This document shows positions 44,520 through 52,878 of a stretch of DNA of 64,000 nt, one piece after another. The position numbers and the translations under genes were made by a program. The notes under the pieces were generated by a model that was not told the DNA's origin, did no database searches, and saw nothing but the letters and a program-made list of their open reading frames with translations. Positions within the stretch are counted from its first letter, which is position 1; the number at the start of each line of letters is the position of its first letter. The DNA comes from Oceanobacillus manasiensis (GTDB taxonomy: Bacteria; Bacillota; Bacilli; Bacillales; Amphibacillaceae), in contig NZ_CCDL010000001.1 in the NCBI RefSeq assembly GCF_000724085.1, forward strand, positions 1,364,001-1,428,000. Reading direction: 5' to 3'.

Positions 44520-46400
44520 ATGCGAATTCATTTTTCTGGAGATATGGAAGAGCTCCATGAAGGAATTACGTTATTAGAAGAGATATTGCAGATTAGCTCT
44601 CATTCTTCAGGCTTTCCAATTGAAGTGAAGCAAAGACAGGGACCTATTGAATTGGGCTGTGATGAGACAAAAGGCTATATTTTCTATGATAAAAAAACTC
44701 ACTTTTTTCGCGCCTTAGGTAAATGGCTGGAAGCCTTTCAAACGGAAGAGTCCTTCCACCTGGTTGAAACACCTCAATTTGAAAAAAACGGTGCGATGAT
44801 TGATGCTTCACGTAATGCTGTTCCAACTGTCGAAGGTGTGAAAATGTTGCTTCGGAGAATGGCTGTTATGGGATTAAATGTTTTAATGGTATATACAGAG
44901 GACACCTTTTCTGTAAAGGATTTTCCATATTTCGGTTATATGCGCGGAAAGTATACGCAACAAGAATTGTGTGCGATGGATGATGTGGCTTTTTGTTTAG
45001 GAATAGAAATGGTGCCTTGTATTCAAACTCTAGCACATCTAACAGAGGCATTGAAATGGAATTACGCTGAAGAGCTTCGAGATACGGAAGATATACTTTT
45101 AGTAGGTTCGGAGAAAACGTACCAATTTTTAGATGCGTTAATTGAGTCTGCAAGCAGTCCTTTTCGCACTAATAGAATACATATTGGGATGGATGAAGCG
45201 CATCAGCTCGGTCGAGGAAACTATTTGGAACATAACCCGTACACAGATACATTTTCTATTATGAAGGAACATGTAAACCAGGTCACAGAGATTACCGATA
45301 AATATGGGTTAGAGCCAATGTATTGGAGTGACATGTATTTTAAACTAGGCTCTAAAGAGCAAAATTATTATGATCTCAATTCCGTTGTCCCGAAGGAAAT
45401 CGCTTCAGAGATTCCCAACCAGGCTTCTCTCGTCTACTGGGATTATTACCACTCCGACAAAGATTTTTACCGGCAGTTTATCAAAAAACACCAAGACCTT
45501 AAGAGGGGGCTTATCTTTGCTGGGGGAGTATGGACATGGAATGGCATTGCACCGAATTATGGAAAGACCTTTTCTACTACTGAGGCAGCACTTTCAGCTT
45601 GTAAAGAAGCAGGCGTGAAGGAAGTCTTTGCCACGTTTTGGGGAGATAATGGGGCGGAAACACCAACTTTTTCGGGACTCCTTGGTCTACAACTGTATGC
45701 CGAGCATGGGTATCAACAAGAAGTTGACGAAGAAGTGCTTCGAAAGCGATTTGCGTTTTGTACTGGAGGAAACATGGATGATTTTCTTCTGTTAAGCCAA
45801 TTTGATGAAACACCCGGAGTAGGTGAGAATAATTTAGAAACAAGCCAGCCTTCTAAATTCATGTTATGGCAAGATCCCTTGTTAGGCTTGTTTGATGAGA
45901 ATATTAAGGGATTACCTATGGCAAAGCATTACACTACTTTATACGAAAAATTAAAACAGGTACAACAAGCCACTTTATGGCAACCAATTTTTACATATTA
46001 TACACAACTGGCAAACGTGTTAAGCACAAAATCAGAATTAGGCATAAAGATAAAACAAGCATACGAAGAAAAGAATATCACGAAAATACACCATGCTATA
46101 GATGACATGACACAGTTAAAAAGGGAAGTAGATACACTCCGTACCTTCCATAGAGAAATGTGGTTTTGGACGAATAAAGCTTTCGGCTGGGAAGTGTTAG
46201 ATATACGCTATGGAGGCGTTATCGTTAGATTAGAATCATCTATACATCGGTTGAAACAATGGCTAGACGGAGAGGTCGAGACACTGGAAGAGCTTCATGA
46301 AGAAAGACTTTACCATGATGCCCCGTTCTCTATGCCTGATCGGCAATTAGGTGGTAATAAATATCACCGAATTGTCACGGCAAGTCCTTTCTCTGGTTAA
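44520..46400 (+). CDS. GH20 exo-beta-N-acetylhexosaminidase, GH20C-like
   Basis: A cytoplasmic GH20 enzyme of 626 residues, close in length to pneumococcal GH20C (about 627 aa), which acts on beta-linked GlcNAc/GalNAc released from N-glycans. It has an N-terminal alpha/beta domain (about 1-85), then the barrel with GAMIDASRNAVPTVEGVK, the catalytic D225-E226 in RIHIGMDEAH, WSDMYFK and FAGGVWTWNG. A helical C-terminal domain (about 420-626) follows. I start at ATG 44520, with GGAGGG 7 nt upstream; the longer frame overlaps the kinase gene. No signal peptide. Confidence 0.9.
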   Translation: MRIHFSGDMEELHEGITLLEEILQISSHSSGFPIEVKQRQGPIELGCDETKGYIFYDKKTHFFRALGKWLEAFQTEESFHLVETPQFEKNGAMIDASRNAVPTVEGVKMLLRRMAVMGLNVLMVYTEDTFSVKDFPYFGYMRGKYTQQELCAMDDVAFCLGIEMVPCIQTLAHLTEALKWNYAEELRDTEDILLVGSEKTYQFLDALIESASSPFRTNRIHIGMDEAHQLGRGNYLEHNPYTDTFSIMKEHVNQVTEITDKYGLEPMYWSDMYFKLGSKEQNYYDLNSVVPKEIASEIPNQASLVYWDYYHSDKDFYRQFIKKHQDLKRGLIFAGGVWTWNGIAPNYGKTFSTTEAALSACKEAGVKEVFATFWGDNGAETPTFSGLLGLQLYAEHGYQQEVDEEVLRKRFAFCTGGNMDDFLLLSQFDETPGVGENNLETSQPSKFMLWQDPLLGLFDENIKGLPMAKHYTTLYEKLKQVQQATLWQPIFTYYTQLANVLSTKSELGIKIKQAYEEKNITKIHHAIDDMTQLKREVDTLRTFHREMWFWTNKAFGWEVLDIRYGGVIVRLESSIHRLKQWLDGEVETLEELHEERLYHDAPFSMPDRQLGGNKYHRIVTASPFSG

Positions 46401-46431
46401 GGGAAAAAAGGAAACGTTTGGAGGTATTGAA

Positions 46432-47358
46432 ATGAGTTTAGCAGTAGGAGTAGACATCGGTGGAACAAAAACAGCGATTGGAATAATCGATCATGCGGGC
46501 AAAATTTTGTCACATACTAAAATTCCTACAGATCAAGGAATTGTACCAGCAGAAATGATTGATAGAATAATCGCTTCTATTAAGGTACTTTTAACAGATA
46601 ATGGCCTACAAGAATCGGATATTACCGGGATAGGGGTTGGTGCTCCTGGCCCACTTGATGTGAAAAATGGATTAATCAGCTGTCCGCCAAATCTACCACA
46701 ATGGGTTGATATCCCAGTTGTTCACCAGTTCAATCAGCAATTTTCCGTACCTGTATGGCTGGCCAATGATGCAAGTGCAGCTGCAGTTGCAGAAAAATGG
46801 ATCGGTGCTGGTACATCGGCTAATGACTTTGCTTATATGACAATCAGCACAGGTATTGGCGCAGGTTTTATTCTAAACGGTGAACTCTACACGGGAGCTA
46901 GAGGGAATGCAGGGGATATTGGCCATATGGCGGTAGACACACGTGTGGAAGGGACTTGTGATTGTGGACAAAAAGGCTGCTTCGAGTATGTCGCATCAGG
47001 TACTGCGATAGCAAGACTTGGAACAGAGCTAATGGGCAAACCACTAAGCTCCATAGACGTTTTTGCACTATATAATGAGGGGGACCCTGACATAACTTCC
47101 ATGGTTCAAGAGGTGTTTGAACGAATTGGTATGGGTTGTGTTACCTTAATTAATACGCTTGAACCCGAATTTATTGTAATAGGTGGAGGCGTATCAAATG
47201 TAGGGGAAGCGCTGTTTGAAGCAGTTAATGACTATGTCTCCAAGTACGCGTTAAGTCCATTAGGAAGAGAAACACGTGTGGTCCCTTCAAAGCTTGAAAA
47301 CAACACAGGCTTGATCGGGGCTGCAGCATTAGTTTGGCAAAATACAGGAAAATTATAA
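46432..47358 (+). CDS. ROK-family hexokinase/N-acetylhexosamine kinase
   Basis: A 308-residue classical ROK kinase. It has VDIGGTKTAIGI, GVGAPGPLD, ANDASAAAVAEKWIG, STGIGAGFI, the zinc cluster CDCGQKGCFEY and GGGVSN near the end. I start at ATG 46432, with GGAGGTATT upstream. It should phosphorylate a monosaccharide set free by the glycosidases (glucose, mannose or GlcNAc). It is the last gene of the glycan operon, followed by a strong terminator. Confidence 0.92.
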   Translation: MSLAVGVDIGGTKTAIGIIDHAGKILSHTKIPTDQGIVPAEMIDRIIASIKVLLTDNGLQESDITGIGVGAPGPLDVKNGLISCPPNLPQWVDIPVVHQFNQQFSVPVWLANDASAAAVAEKWIGAGTSANDFAYMTISTGIGAGFILNGELYTGARGNAGDIGHMAVDTRVEGTCDCGQKGCFEYVASGTAIARLGTELMGKPLSSIDVFALYNEGDPDITSMVQEVFERIGMGCVTLINTLEPEFIVIGGGVSNVGEALFEAVNDYVSKYALSPLGRETRVVPSKLENNTGLIGAAALVWQNTGKL

Positions 47359-47400
47359 GAGTAGAATCACCTGAATGAGGGGGATTCTACTCCTTTTTTT
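47358..47400. terminator. Terminator at the end of the glycan locus
   Basis: The stem GAGTAGAATC / GATTCTACTC is followed by CTTTTTTT on the plus strand. It overlaps the 3' end of the convergent DUF421 gene and may also serve that gene. Confidence 0.85.
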
Positions 47401-48013
47401 CTATATAAATTTCTCCGTCTGTATAGCTACAAATAAATACATCCTCTACTGTAAGTCCCCGTTGCTCAATTTGGCTAAATAGCCATTCTTTATTTACACG
47501 AAGAAGGTCAAGCTGCTCTTCTTGCACTATCCCATCAACAATGACGGGGAGGCTAAATGGGGTGTCGTAATCGAAGACAGAAAAAGCACCCGACGCTTCG
47601 ATCATGGCGTATTTTACGGTTGAAATATCTGCGATACCCTTGTCACGCAGCTGCGTATAAAGGTCGTCAACTGTATACCCATTATCCCGCATGTTTTGTT
47701 GATGGCACTTACCATTTTCAATAATAAGGGATGGCCTTCCGTCAATAAGGTCCCGGGCTTTTTGGCTTTTAAGTGTAACTTTGGATACAATATATTGAAT
47801 AAGAACAAGGAGAAAGATTGGCAGGAGCGCGATGAACAGAGATCTCTCCTGTTCTTCAATGACAATAACGCCTAAATCAGCAATCATGAGCGTGACCGCA
47901 ATTTCTAAAACACTTATTTCTCCAATATCTTTTTTGCCAGTTAGTTTAAAAAACAGCAGAATTGCGATAAAAGCAATTGGGGTACGGTAAAGGATGAAGA
48001 GGGCTTCTTCCAC
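47387..48013 (-). CDS. DUF421 membrane protein, YetF/YdfR-like
   Basis: A 208-residue protein with three N-terminal membrane helices (about 5-80), including the family block FKLTGKKDIGEISVLEIAVT, and a cytoplasmic alpha/beta domain with RPSLIIENGK and IEASGAFSVFD. YetF-family proteins are found around the spore or cell membrane in Bacillus; their function is unknown. The start is GTG, with GGAG upstream. The 3' end overlaps the terminator of the glycan operon by a few bases. Confidence 0.85.
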   Translation of the reverse strand: MEEALFILYRTPIAFIAILLFFKLTGKKDIGEISVLEIAVTLMIADLGVIVIEEQERSLFIALLPIFLLVLIQYIVSKVTLKSQKARDLIDGRPSLIIENGKCHQQNMRDNGYTVDDLYTQLRDKGIADISTVKYAMIEASGAFSVFDYDTPFSLPVIVDGIVQEEQLDLLRVNKEWLFSQIEQRGLTVEDVFICSYTDGEIYIEKKE

Positions 48014-48172
48014 AAAACGAACTCCATTCTAAAGTAGTTTCTAATAATAAGGTGCGCCAGTTCGTTAAGTTCTATGCAAAAGGAATTTGTCTCTGTATTT
48101 TTAAATGACGTTTTGTGAGTAAAGTACTAGGGTAGATAAACTACAAACAAAATTTTAGGAGAGGTGAAATAT

Positions 48173-48943
48173 ATGAGTAAAGTAGCAGTCATTACAGGTG
48201 GAGCACAAGGTATTGGGAAAGGAATTGCTGAGCGATTAGGGAACGATGGATTTAATATTGTTATTAATGATATGAATATTGACCTAGCTCAGGAAACGGT
48301 AGAAGAATTTAAAAAGAATAATATTAAAGCGATTGCAGTAGAAGGAAATGTAGCGAAACAAGAAGATCAATTCGATCTAGTTAAAAAAGCGGTTGATGAA
48401 TTTGGATCAGTTGATGTCTTTATAAATAACGCTGGAATTGACCAGGTTGAAGCAATTGAAGATGTAACACCAGAAAGTCTCGACAAAATCTTTAACGTAA
48501 ATGTGTACGGAACAGTTTATGGTACACAGGCAGCGGCGAAGCAGATGAAAGAGCAAGAAAATGGCGGTAAAATTATTAATGCCTGCAGTATTGCTGGTAA
48601 AACAGCCTTTGAATTATTAGGAGCTTATTCTGCGACGAAATTTGCTGTACACGGATTGACACAGGTTTCTGCTAAGGAGCTTGCTCAATTTAACATTAAA
48701 GTAAATGCCTATTGCCCAGGTATTGTAGGTACAGGTATGTGGGATCGTATTGATAAAGGAATGGTTGAATATAAAGGCCTGAAAGAAGGCGAAGCTTGGC
48801 AGGAGCAAGTAAACGGAATCCCGCTAGAACGTTCCCAAACGCCAGAGGATGTTGCAAACTTAGTTTCTTATCTAGCATCTTCTGACTCTGATTATATGAC
48901 AGGACAAGCAATTAACATTGATGGCGGAATTGAAGTACATTAA
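48173..48943 (+). CDS. butA: Diacetyl/(S)-acetoin reductase, SDR family
   Basis: A 256-residue short-chain dehydrogenase closely resembling ButA/BudC, which reduce diacetyl to acetoin and acetoin to 2,3-butanediol with NADH. The cofactor motif is [12 protein letters not shown], then NNAG, and the catalytic Ser...Tyr-x-x-x-Lys lies in [20 protein letters not shown]. The C-terminal region [15 protein letters not shown] is typical of this subgroup. I start at ATG 48173, with AGGAGAGG upstream. It has its own terminator. It complements the butanediol-dehydrogenase-like gene at 7033. Confidence 0.9.
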   Translation: MSKVAVITGGAQGIGKGIAERLGNDGFNIVINDMNIDLAQETVEEFKKNNIKAIAVEGNVAKQEDQFDLVKKAVDEFGSVDVFINNAGIDQVEAIEDVTPESLDKIFNVNVYGTVYGTQAAAKQMKEQENGGKIINACSIAGKTAFELLGAYSATKFAVHGLTQVSAKELAQFNIKVNAYCPGIVGTGMWDRIDKGMVEYKGLKEGEAWQEQVNGIPLERSQTPEDVANLVSYLASSDSDYMTGQAINIDGGIEVH

Positions 48944-48954
48944 TTATAAAAAGT

Positions 48955-48997
48955 TCGAAGGGAAAGAAATCAAACGCGATTTCTTTCCCTTTTTTCA
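48955..48997 (+). terminator. Intrinsic terminator
   Basis: The stem GAAGGGAAAGAAATC / GATTTCTTTCCCTT is followed by TTTTC, just after the acetoin reductase gene. Confidence 0.88.
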
Positions 48998-49062
48998 TTG
49001 TAAAGTGCTGTGTTATTAAAAATTCTAACCATTTTAACCAATCTATTATTATTTTTTTCTAG

Positions 49063-49091
49063 TTGACTGAAACGCTTTCACATGATATATT
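49063..49091 (+). promoter_or_regulatory. Sigma-A promoter of the kdg/dgo operon with embedded cre-like site
   Basis: TTGACT and TATATT are separated by exactly 17 nt. The spacer contains GAAACGCTTTCA, which together with the -35 end reads TGAAACGCTTTCA, one base short of the 14-nt cre consensus. CcpA binding here would cover the promoter. Confidence 0.7.
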
Positions 49092-49100
49092 GATTTTGTT

Positions 49101-49137
49101 AATTCACATATGTAATTCAAAATCATATATGTGAATT
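49101..49137. promoter_or_regulatory. Inverted repeat, probable KdgR operator
   Basis: The arms AATTCACATATG and TATATGTGAATT (one mismatch) are 13 nt apart. They lie between the -10 box and the regulator's start. The placement is that of an autoregulatory operator for the IclR-type repressor encoded next. Confidence 0.65.
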
Positions 49138-49152
49138 AAAGGAGGTGTAATA

Positions 49153-49905
49153 ATGTCGGTAAAGTCAGCAAAAAGGGTATTTGAAATTTTTGAAGTTCTC
49201 TCCCAGTATTCGGAGGGTTTAACGATAAAAGAGGTTAGCGAGAAACTAAACTTACCACAAAGCAGTACATTCAATTTGTTAAAAACATTGAAAGATGAAG
49301 GTTATGTACGACAGGATATGATAAAAAAATATCGCCTAGGGGAAAAGTTAATCCCGTTAGGTACTAGAGCGATGGAATCATTGGATATTCATTCTGTAGG
49401 TTTCCCACATTTACAGAAATTAAAGGATTCTGTACAAGAGACGATCTTTATGGCGGTATTATCCAATGAGGAATTGGTTTACATTGCAAAAATCGATACA
49501 AATCGCTCGATTAGGACCTCGGCCCAGCCTGGATACAGAAAGCCATTATATTGTACTGGACTGGGGAAAACATTTCTAGCTTTCATGCCGGAGGAACGTA
49601 GAAAAACACTATTACATAACGTGGAGCTAAAACCGATTACAGAACATACGGTAACGAGTTTAGAGGCATTAGAAGCACAATTAGAGGAGTTTCAGAAGAA
49701 CGGTTACAGTATAGATGATGAAGAAAATGAAGAAGGGCTATATTGCTTAGCAGCACCGATTTATGACAACGAAGGGCACATCACAGCAGCTATAAGTGTA
49801 GCAGGTCCGAAGCAACGAATGCTCACGCAAAAAGAAGAAATAGCACAACAGGTAATGAAAACGGCCTTAAACATATCACGTGGTATTGGCTATAGTGGAA
49901 ATTAG
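49153..49905 (+). CDS. kdgR: KdgR-like IclR-family repressor
   Basis: A 250-residue IclR regulator. The N-terminal winged helix (about 1-65) has LTIKEVSEKLNLPQSSTFNLL, and the effector domain (about 80-250) has LSNEELVYIAKID, YCTGLGKTFLA and a late LAAPIYDNEGH. The context of kdgK, eda and dgoD points to 2-keto-3-deoxy-gluconate/galactonate or its phosphate as effector. It is the first gene of its operon, behind a promoter and a large palindrome. AAAGGAGGTG precedes the ATG. Confidence 0.85.
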   Translation: MSVKSAKRVFEIFEVLSQYSEGLTIKEVSEKLNLPQSSTFNLLKTLKDEGYVRQDMIKKYRLGEKLIPLGTRAMESLDIHSVGFPHLQKLKDSVQETIFMAVLSNEELVYIAKIDTNRSIRTSAQPGYRKPLYCTGLGKTFLAFMPEERRKTLLHNVELKPITEHTVTSLEALEAQLEEFQKNGYSIDDEENEEGLYCLAAPIYDNEGHITAAISVAGPKQRMLTQKEEIAQQVMKTALNISRGIGYSGN

Positions 49906-49927
49906 ATAATGGAAGGAGGAAAAACAG

Positions 49928-50881
49928 ATGGATGTTATTGCAATTGGAGAAACAATGGTATCCCTAACTCCAGACCAAAGAGGGCTTATGAGAAATGCCA
50001 CTTCCTATATTCCGAAAGTTGCAGGAGCGGAAACAAATACGCTAATTGGTTTAAGTAGATTAGGGCATCAAACAGGCTGGGTTAGTAGATTAGGAGAAGA
50101 TGAGCTGGGAGCGAAAATCCTAAAGGAAGTTCGGGGAGAGGGTGTGGATACCTCTTTAGTGGAGTTTGATAACAAAAACAGCACGGGAACATTTTTTAAA
50201 GAAATCGTGAACGGTTCAGATGCTAGAGTCTATTATTATCGAAAAAACTCTGCAGCAAGTCAAATGACGCCTAGCTTTTTAAACGAAGCATATATAGCGA
50301 AAGCAAGCTATCTCTATTTATCTGGCGTAACACCAGCTATAAGCCCCTCATGTCGGGAGACTGTTTTTCATGCAATTGAATTGGCAAAAAAGAATGATGT
50401 TAAAGTCGTGTTCGATCCGAATGTTCGACGAAAGCTTTGGTCAGAAAAAGAGGCAAAAGAAACCTTAACTGAGATAATCAGGCAGTCTGATATTGTGCTA
50501 CCAGGGGTTAGTGAAGGGGAATTCTTATTTGGTAGCAGACAGGAAAAGGAAATCGGACAAGCATGTATAGAACTAGGTGCAAAACTTGCTGTCGTGAAGT
50601 TAGGTGAAAAAGGAGCCTTTTATAAAGCTGAGCAGGAAGAAGGGCACGTTGAAGCATATCCTGTTTCCGACGTAGTGGATCCAATCGGAGCAGGGGATGG
50701 CTTTGCGGCTGGGTTATTATCTGGATTACTTGACGGTATTCCCATCAAAGGGGCAGTCGAAAGAGCTTGCTGGACAGGCGCTGTTGCTACCATGATGACT
50801 GGCGATTATGAGGGATTACCCGATAGAAAGCAGTTAAATGAGCAGACAAGCCAAGGAACTAAAGAAGACGTCAGCAGATAG
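49928..50881 (+). CDS. kdgK: 2-keto-3-deoxygluconate/galactonate kinase
   Basis: A 317-residue PfkB-family kinase. The family start is IAIGETMVSLTP, with GAETNTLIGLSRLG, DPNVRRKLW and the anion-hole/catalytic motif DPIGAGDGFAAG near residue 255. It phosphorylates the 2-keto-3-deoxy sugar acid made by DgoD. GGAAGGAGG precedes the ATG, 22 nt after kdgR. Confidence 0.92.
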   Translation: MDVIAIGETMVSLTPDQRGLMRNATSYIPKVAGAETNTLIGLSRLGHQTGWVSRLGEDELGAKILKEVRGEGVDTSLVEFDNKNSTGTFFKEIVNGSDARVYYYRKNSAASQMTPSFLNEAYIAKASYLYLSGVTPAISPSCRETVFHAIELAKKNDVKVVFDPNVRRKLWSEKEAKETLTEIIRQSDIVLPGVSEGEFLFGSRQEKEIGQACIELGAKLAVVKLGEKGAFYKAEQEEGHVEAYPVSDVVDPIGAGDGFAAGLLSGLLDGIPIKGAVERACWTGAVATMMTGDYEGLPDRKQLNEQTSQGTKEDVSR

Positions 50882-50900
50882 GTAAAAGGGAGGATTAGAA

Positions 50901-51533
50901 ATGAATACGCTTAACTGGATTGAAGATAAAAAACTAATTGCGATTCTACGTGGTTACAATACGGCGGACTCTATCGCCATTGCAAAGGCATTACATGCGG
51001 GAGGAATAACAACATTAGAAGTCACACTGAACAGCCCTTCCCCATTTCAAACGATTGAAAAAATTAGTAGTGAATTGGGAGACGAAGTAATAGTAGGTGC
51101 AGGAACGGTGCTGGATGCGGAATCAGCACGACTAGCTATTTCAGCAGGGGCTCAGTTTATTTTGTCCCCTACCTTTGATAGGGAAACGATTAAATTAACG
51201 AAGCGCTATGGCAAGGTGAGTATTCCTGGAGCATATACGCCAACCGAGATTTTGAACGCTTTTGAAGAAGGCGCAGATATCATTAAGGTATTTCCAGCTT
51301 CTACATTAGGACCAAGTTACGTAAAGGATTTACGTGGTCCACTTCCACAGCTGAAATTGTTGCCTACCGGTGGAGTAACAGTAGAAAACGTTGCATCATT
51401 TATTAAAAACGGAGCGGTAGGAGTAGGACTTGGAAGTTCTTTAGTATCTTCTGTGGAAAAAGTAACAGATGAATTTTTAAATGAACTTACAAAACGAGCT
51501 TCGGCATTTGTACAAGCAGTAAATCAAGAATAG
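50901..51533 (+). CDS. eda: 2-keto-3-deoxy-6-phospho-gluconate/galactonate aldolase
   Basis: A 210-residue class I aldolase. It has [25 protein letters not shown], the Schiff-base Lys in IIKVFPAS and the phosphate-binding LPTGGV. It splits the phosphorylated keto-deoxy acid into pyruvate and glyceraldehyde 3-phosphate. GGGAGGATT precedes the ATG. It follows kdgK by 19 nt. Confidence 0.93.
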   Translation: MNTLNWIEDKKLIAILRGYNTADSIAIAKALHAGGITTLEVTLNSPSPFQTIEKISSELGDEVIVGAGTVLDAESARLAISAGAQFILSPTFDRETIKLTKRYGKVSIPGAYTPTEILNAFEEGADIIKVFPASTLGPSYVKDLRGPLPQLKLLPTGGVTVENVASFIKNGAVGVGLGSSLVSSVEKVTDEFLNELTKRASAFVQAVNQE

Positions 51534-51546
51534 GGGAGGAAGAACA

Positions 51547-52695
51547 ATGAAAATTACAGGTTATAAATTATATCAAGTACCGCCAAGGTGGTTATTTTTA
51601 AAAATCGAAACAGATGAAGGAATCGTTGGCTGGGGAGAGCCCGTTATCGAAGGAAGAGCTGCGACAGTAAAAGCAGCGGTAGAAGAATTAATGGAAAACC
51701 TCATCGGAAAAGATCCACAACGGATTGAGGATCACTGGAACATGATGTACCGTTCTGGATTCTATCGCGGTGGTCCAATTTTAATGAGTGCCATTGCAGG
51801 GATTGATCAAGCACTCTGGGATATTAAAGGAAAATACTATAATGCTCCTGTTCATCAATTACTTGGAGGAGCATGCCGTGACTCCATTAAGGTGTATTCC
51901 TGGATTGGGGGAGACCGACCGGCAGATGTAGGAAATGCTGCCAAGGAAGTAGTGGACCGAGGATTCCAGGCAATTAAAATGAATGGAACAGAGGAATTAC
52001 AATACGTAGATTCCCATCAAAAAATTGATCAGGTTATTGAACGAATTGCAGCTGTTCGAGACGCAGTTGGACCGTATGTCGGAATCGGAATTGATTTCCA
52101 TGGAAGGGTACATAAGCCAATGGCCAAAACATTAGCAAAAGAGCTCGAAACCTTCCGCCCAATGTTCATCGAGGAACCTGTTTTGCCGGAAAATAATGAA
52201 GCACTTCGTGACATTGCGAATCATGTAACAACACCAATCGCTACAGGAGAGCGCATGTTTTCAAGATGGCAATTTAAATCCCTGTTAACAGAAGGATATG
52301 CGGACATTATCCAGCCAGACCTATCACATGCTGGTGGAATAACAGAGTGTAAGAAAATTGTATCGATGGCTGAAGCCTTTGATGTAGCAGTTGCACCACA
52401 TTGTCCACTTGGACCAATTGCACTAGCTGCATGCTTACAGGTCGACGCAACCTCACACAATGCGTTTATTCAGGAGCAAAGTTTGGGCATCCACTACAAT
52501 GTCGGCAGCGATCTGTTGGATTATATTACGGATAAAGATGTATTTACCTATAAAGATGGATTTGTAAACATTCCAGACGGACCTGGATTAGGTATCGAGG
52601 TAAATGAAGAGCATGTTAAAGAAATGGAGAAAAAAGCCACACATTGGAGAAATCCAATTTGGAGACATCAAGACGGTTCGATTGCCGAATGGTAG
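51547..52695 (+). CDS. dgoD: D-galactonate dehydratase
   Basis: An enolase-superfamily dehydratase of 382 residues, strikingly like Escherichia coli DgoD along its length. It has [40 protein letters not shown], the catalytic His and metal Asp in GIDFHGR, metal ligands in IEEPV and ATGERMFSR, the catalytic His in [10 protein letters not shown] and a terminal [15 protein letters not shown]. It dehydrates D-galactonate to 2-keto-3-deoxygalactonate. GGGGAGGAAG precedes the ATG. Confidence 0.95.
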   Translation: MKITGYKLYQVPPRWLFLKIETDEGIVGWGEPVIEGRAATVKAAVEELMENLIGKDPQRIEDHWNMMYRSGFYRGGPILMSAIAGIDQALWDIKGKYYNAPVHQLLGGACRDSIKVYSWIGGDRPADVGNAAKEVVDRGFQAIKMNGTEELQYVDSHQKIDQVIERIAAVRDAVGPYVGIGIDFHGRVHKPMAKTLAKELETFRPMFIEEPVLPENNEALRDIANHVTTPIATGERMFSRWQFKSLLTEGYADIIQPDLSHAGGITECKKIVSMAEAFDVAVAPHCPLGPIALAACLQVDATSHNAFIQEQSLGIHYNVGSDLLDYITDKDVFTYKDGFVNIPDGPGLGIEVNEEHVKEMEKKATHWRNPIWRHQDGSIAEW

Positions 52696-52706
52696 AATAA
52701 GTCCAT

Positions 52707-52770
52707 TTATCCCGGTGCAACCGTCCGTAAGACTACGACTTCAATACATGAATTGAAGCGGTGGGAGATA
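52707..52770 (+). repeat. IS200/IS605-type end remnant, copy 2, with hairpin
   Basis: The 28-nt sequence shared with 20083-20110 is followed by CTTCAAT, loop ACATGA, ATTGAAG and CGGTGGGAG, a hairpin like those flanking tnpB. There is no transposase gene, so this is a solitary end or palindrome-associated derivative lodged between dgoD and the permease gene. Confidence 0.5.
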
Positions 52771-52800
52771 CGGGCGCTAACACCCCGATCCGTTCAACTA

Positions 52801-52837
52801 ACAATCAGTGGGGAAAAAGAAAACCCACTGATTGAAG
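52801..52837. terminator. Hairpin between dgoD and the permease gene
   Basis: CAATCAGTGGG pairs with CCCACTGATTG. No proper T-run follows on the plus strand, so termination would be weak; it may instead be the far end of the IS-derived remnant. Confidence 0.4.
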
Positions 52838-52847
52838 TTTCACTTAA

Positions 52848-52861
52848 TGAAAACGCTAAAG
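52848..52861 (+). promoter_or_regulatory. Weak cre-like site before the GntP-family permease
   Basis: TGAAAACGCTAAAG matches the first ten positions of the cre core TGNAANCGNWNNCA and differs at the last two. It lies just before the permease's ribosome binding site. Confidence 0.3.
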
Positions 52862-52878
52862 TATAAGGGGGAGAGAGA

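Noticed and set aside
48173-52695. Acetoin reductase as part of the galactonate operon
   Set aside because: A strong terminator (48955-48997) and a separate promoter (49063-49091) lie between them.
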